The position numbers were made by a program, and so were the translations under genes. The notes beneath the pieces were generated by a model. That model was not told the origin of the DNA and did no database searches. It saw only the letters and a list, made by a program, of their open reading frames with translations. Below, piece after piece: positions 61,012-64,000 of a stretch of 64,000 nt of DNA (position 1 is its first letter; the number at the start of each line of letters is the position of its first letter). Source of the DNA: Legionella donaldsonii (GTDB lineage: Bacteria; Pseudomonadota; Gammaproteobacteria; Legionellales; Legionellaceae); contig NZ_UGOA01000001.1 of the NCBI RefSeq assembly GCF_900452385.1, forward strand, positions 939,501 to 1,003,500. The letters run 5' to 3'.

Positions 61012-62763
61012 ATGAAAGCAAAATGGCTTGATAACCTTATTCCCTTGCATACTCGCTACCTGGGAATACAATATGCCGGTTGGAAACCTACAAAATTTGC
61101 GGATGAGAACCTGGGGTGTATTCTTTATTCAGACGTCTATGTGCCAATGCCAGATGGAGTTCGCCTTTCAGCGGACATTTACACGCCGAAGAAAAAAGGA
61201 AGATATCCGAGTATTGTCCAATTTTCTGCTTATAACCGTGACTTGCATACAGTAGGTATGCCTACGGGAACCAATGAGATTGGCTCACCGCCTAATTTTA
61301 CTAATCGTGGTTATAATGTCGTCGTTTTAACCGCTCGCGGAGTTGGACGCTCGGAAGGACAGCTACGATATTGGCAGTGTGATGAAGAAGTTGATGATCA
61401 TTTTCATGCGATACAGTGGGTGAGTGAGCAAAGCTGGTGTGATGGTCAAATTGCCTTATTTGGTTCTTCCTATTACGGAATGTCTCAGGTGAATGTTGCA
61501 GTCAAAGAACCTCCAGCCTTGAAAGCGTTCTTTGCTAATGAAGTCTGCACCGATTATTTTCGCCATGTTTTTCATTATGCGGGTTTGAGTGCCAATAGCT
61601 TTATGAGTTTATGGGCTGGCTCTAATTTTACTGAAAAAAATATCAAACGGTATATTGCTCCGTGGAAACGGGCTTTATTGAGCCATTTCATCAATCATTC
61701 CTGGACTTCAAAGCTTGGCCATACTTTTATCAATTATATTTATCACAATTTGAAAGATCATTATGTGGCAAAAGAAGCCCTGCCGTTTTATGAACACATC
61801 CTGTTTGACTTAAATACAAGAGAGGAAAATGTCGCCCACGGGCCTTTCCAAGCGTTGAAAAATATACATATCCCGTTTGTGGTTGTACAGAATCGAACTG
61901 ATATCGCTCTACATCAATTTGGCGCTTACGATTTATTCGAGCATAGTGCGACACCTGAAAATAAAAAATGGTTGATTATTAATCGTCCTGAGTATGAATT
62001 ACCTGTCCTGGAATGGCAGTTGGAAGCTGCAGCTTTTTTTGATTATATAATCAAAGGGTTAGATAATGGATACCAACAACGCTTACCCGTGCGTTATTGG
62101 GTTGATGGCGAGGAAAGGTTTGAGGGTTCAACAACCTTTCCCCCTGAAAATACTGCGAAAGAAAAATGGTATTTCAGTCCAAATGCACTATCAAAAACAG
62201 TCCCTGAAGAAAGTGATGAGACTTGGGTCAATGTGCCGCCTAATGCCGATATTGTAAAAAATATAAATAATATGGCAGCACAAACCTTGGAATATGAATT
62301 GACTGTTGACAAAACGTTTAAAGTGGCCGGTCCGGTTACTATGCACTTAAAATTTAGTTGTAATGAAATTGATTCCTTCGTGGTGGTCAGAGTGGACAGA
62401 ATAGAGAGCTCTGGCAAGTCATCTTTTTTAACAATGGGGCACATACGGGCTGCGACTCGCAGTCTTTATGAAAACTATTCGTCGAAGTGTGAGGTCGCCT
62501 TAGATACGTCGATTCACCAGCCTTTGCAAAGAGGGGTGCCTGTACTGCTTTCCTTTAGCCTGATGCCTACCGCAGCTCTTTTTAAAAAAGGGGATAAAAT
62601 GGTCATTTCCATCGGGAGTCGAACGGATTATGTAAGCCCAACACCTAAGGAAGGGATCATAGCTCCTCAATTTCAAACGCCATTTTATTTTTGCAGAAAT
62701 AAGATTTACTACGGAAGTGAAACCTATATAGAGTTCAATGTGGAAAAGGGTCAAGTCCTTTGA
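61012..62763 (+). CDS. CocE/NonD-family hydrolase (X-Pro dipeptidyl-peptidase S15-like)
   Basis: The 583-residue protein has an alpha/beta-hydrolase domain with the nucleophile motif GSSYYG (Ser153, residues 151-156), preceded by RGVGRSEGQLRYW, typical of CocE/NonD. The C-terminal jelly-roll domain (about 370-583, with YELTVDKTFKVAGPVTM) is the family's PepX_C domain. It should cleave acyl or peptide bonds; substrates range from cocaine esters to glutaryl-cephalosporins in the family. No signal peptide is seen. It is single, downstream of the integrase remnant. Confidence 0.9.
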   Translation: MKAKWLDNLIPLHTRYLGIQYAGWKPTKFADENLGCILYSDVYVPMPDGVRLSADIYTPKKKGRYPSIVQFSAYNRDLHTVGMPTGTNEIGSPPNFTNRGYNVVVLTARGVGRSEGQLRYWQCDEEVDDHFHAIQWVSEQSWCDGQIALFGSSYYGMSQVNVAVKEPPALKAFFANEVCTDYFRHVFHYAGLSANSFMSLWAGSNFTEKNIKRYIAPWKRALLSHFINHSWTSKLGHTFINYIYHNLKDHYVAKEALPFYEHILFDLNTREENVAHGPFQALKNIHIPFVVVQNRTDIALHQFGAYDLFEHSATPENKKWLIINRPEYELPVLEWQLEAAAFFDYIIKGLDNGYQQRLPVRYWVDGEERFEGSTTFPPENTAKEKWYFSPNALSKTVPEESDETWVNVPPNADIVKNINNMAAQTLEYELTVDKTFKVAGPVTMHLKFSCNEIDSFVVVRVDRIESSGKSSFLTMGHIRAATRSLYENYSSKCEVALDTSIHQPLQRGVPVLLSFSLMPTAALFKKGDKMVISIGSRTDYVSPTPKEGIIAPQFQTPFYFCRNKIYYGSETYIEFNVEKGQVL

Positions 62764-62851
62764 TAAGAGATATTTTATTGGCTATTTACCTTTCCCTTAT
62801 AGGCGTCATAAATAAGTTAAATGGCCTTGACCTCTATGATTTTACAGGATT

Positions 62852-62876
62852 AAAATGCCAGCCTTTTAGGCATTTT
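62852..62876. terminator. Hairpin between the CocE-type gene and the outer-membrane protein gene
   Basis: AAAATGCC and GGCATTTT form an 8-bp perfect stem with a 9-base loop, flanked by A and T runs. It ends 16 bases before the next ATG and could terminate the upstream gene. Confidence 0.6.
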
Positions 62877-62892
62877 AAAAAGGATTTTGCAA

Positions 62893-63693
62893 ATGAAAAA
62901 AACCAGTCTGTTTGCCCTAATGATTGCATCTGGCAGTGCAATATCTGGCACAATGGGAGCAGTAGCCCAACCGGAATATTGGTATCTGGTTGGTGGCGCC
63001 GGCTATTCTCATTCCAGAGATGCGGATATTACTGTAGACCCGCAAGTTTGGGATAGGGCCGTAGAAGGATACTCTGATGATCTGGGTTCCGCTCCCTTGC
63101 TTTTTTTTGGAGTAGGCCGCCAGATTAGTGATTATTTTCGCTTGGATGTCAGAGGAGAGCGCCGGGGTGATTACCATTATTCCAACCCACAAACTGGCGT
63201 TTCGTCGACACCTGGGTTTACCGGCGACAGTCGCATTCGTAAATTCAAATTGACCAGTGAAGCACTCATGCTGAATGGGTGGCTCGATCTGGGGGTTTTA
63301 TCCGATAGGCTCATGTGGCAGTCCGGCAGCTTTGCCATACAGCCTTTTGTTGGCGCCGGGATTGGTGTTAATTATTCAAAAGTTCATGATTTTCATACCA
63401 TTGGTTTGCCTTTTGGTAACCGCAATGAAATAGCCTCTGTTAACCAACTGGTCACTGGTTCTGAGTTTGCATGGCGCGCAAGTGCTGGACTATCAGCACA
63501 GCTAACAGAGCGCTCGATCGTATCTGTAGGTTATAACTATTTTGATGGTGGTGATATTCCATTTCCAAGCTATATCCTATCATCTACTTCTGCCCCAAAT
63601 GCATCACTTGGCCGCACGGGAGTCAGCACTCCTCCATGGAATGGTAAATTCCGTGCTAATGAAGTCTATGCAGAACTACGTGTAAAATTTTAA
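62893..63693 (+). CDS. Outer-membrane beta-barrel protein
   Basis: The 266-residue protein begins at an ATG behind AAAAGGA. A signal peptide (to about VAQ, residue 26) precedes alternating hydrophobic/aromatic strands (WYLVGGAGYSHS, FRLDVRGERRGDYHY, SFAIQPFVGAGIGVNYS, SIVSVGYNYFDGGDI). It ends in EVYAELRVKF, with the terminal Phe that is the usual BamA recognition signal. This is an OmpA/OprF-like small barrel, family not recognised. A ligand cannot be inferred. Confidence 0.82.
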   Translation: MKKTSLFALMIASGSAISGTMGAVAQPEYWYLVGGAGYSHSRDADITVDPQVWDRAVEGYSDDLGSAPLLFFGVGRQISDYFRLDVRGERRGDYHYSNPQTGVSSTPGFTGDSRIRKFKLTSEALMLNGWLDLGVLSDRLMWQSGSFAIQPFVGAGIGVNYSKVHDFHTIGLPFGNRNEIASVNQLVTGSEFAWRASAGLSAQLTERSIVSVGYNYFDGGDIPFPSYILSSTSAPNASLGRTGVSTPPWNGKFRANEVYAELRVKF

Positions 63694-64000
63694 GACAAAA
63701 AACTAAAACACTCATCTGCGGAGGTTCCTCACGGTGTCCTCCGTAAGTAGTAAATAGCCTGGGTGAAACGAAGTGAAACCCGGGTTATGACAGACCTTCG
63801 CCCAGAGACATTATAAACGGAAGCCAGGTTTTTTCATGCGAACTTGCAATATCATCCTGAAGATAAAAGAGGTCAGGCGCTGACCCTGTATGTTTCATTT
63901 CTTTGACATAAAACCTACGTTTCGCACCAAGATAAACGATTTTTATAATTATTCTGTTCAATAGCCAGGCAGGAGAAGCCTGTGCCACGCGCAGATTCTG
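63694..64000. other. Region to the end of the window, hairpins and an uncertain reading frame
   Basis: A hairpin with arms GCGGAGG and CCTCCG is present near 63718-63746, downstream of the outer-membrane gene, and a second palindrome follows (CCTGGGT with ACCCGGG, 63757-63783). A frame on the minus strand (63785-63988 and open to the window end) encodes an unrecognised sequence (QASPAWLLNRIIIKIVYLG...). I cannot decide whether it is a gene or chance. Confidence 0.3.

Overview
The window is a stretch of gammaproteobacterial chromosome that looks like a Legionella or close relative, not obviously L. pneumophila itself. The reasons are: a type II secretion gspL-gspM pair standing alone (the split lspLM arrangement known from Legionella); a LetS/BarA-type tripartite sensor kinase directly upstream of a pyrophosphate-type phosphofructokinase and near a type IV pilin; a Sel1-repeat secreted protein; and several large coiled-coil or membrane-hairpin proteins of the kind that fill Legionella accessory space. 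Coding is dense on both strands and base composition is moderately AT-rich. There is no rRNA operon, CRISPR array or intact insertion sequence.

Layout. 1-6 kb: tsaB, a Trm112-like protein, kdsB, pheA, an amino-acid transporter, yjbQ-bolA. 6-17 kb: type IV pilin, a coiled-coil protein with a PPAY motif, the letS-pfp unit, gltX, two unrecognised membrane-hairpin proteins, a YchJ/SEC-C protein. 17-22 kb: a Fax/metaxin-like glutathione transferase, tRNA-Ala and two tRNA-Glu genes behind a clear promoter, a Sel1 protein, dgt, a SPOR lipoprotein. 22-30 kb: lspLM, mltB, lepA-lepB-rnc, a patatin. 30-40 kb: an unrecognised 493-residue protein, a solute-binding protein, metabolic genes, trhO, a PEBP protein, an ABC-F ATPase. 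40-47 kb: queA, a degenerate tgt-like gene, yajC, secD, secF, then hisC-phhB. 47-56 kb: three overlapping minor-pilin genes, a DUF1254/DUF1214 protein, malic enzyme, a membrane-fusion/FUSC efflux pair. 56-64 kb is the most accessory part: a class A beta-lactamase homologue, a possible permuted papain-fold protein, a pepsin-like aspartic protease, a small secreted protein, a decayed integrase, a CocE-type hydrolase and a predicted outer-membrane barrel.

Main points of interest. (1) The class A beta-lactamase homologue has Cys where the catalytic Ser70 belongs, and its omega loop is unusual. (2) The gene in the tgt slot between queA and yajC encodes a shortened TGT homologue that keeps the zinc site but seems to have lost the catalytic and substrate-binding motifs. 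(3) A secreted, full-length pepsin-family protease lies beside a protein in which a long coiled coil separates a GH motif from an NC motif. (4) The intergenic regions hold at least four families of 120-145 bp elements with terminal inverted repeats, resembling non-autonomous mobile elements.

All calls come from reading the sequence and its translations; no database search was made.
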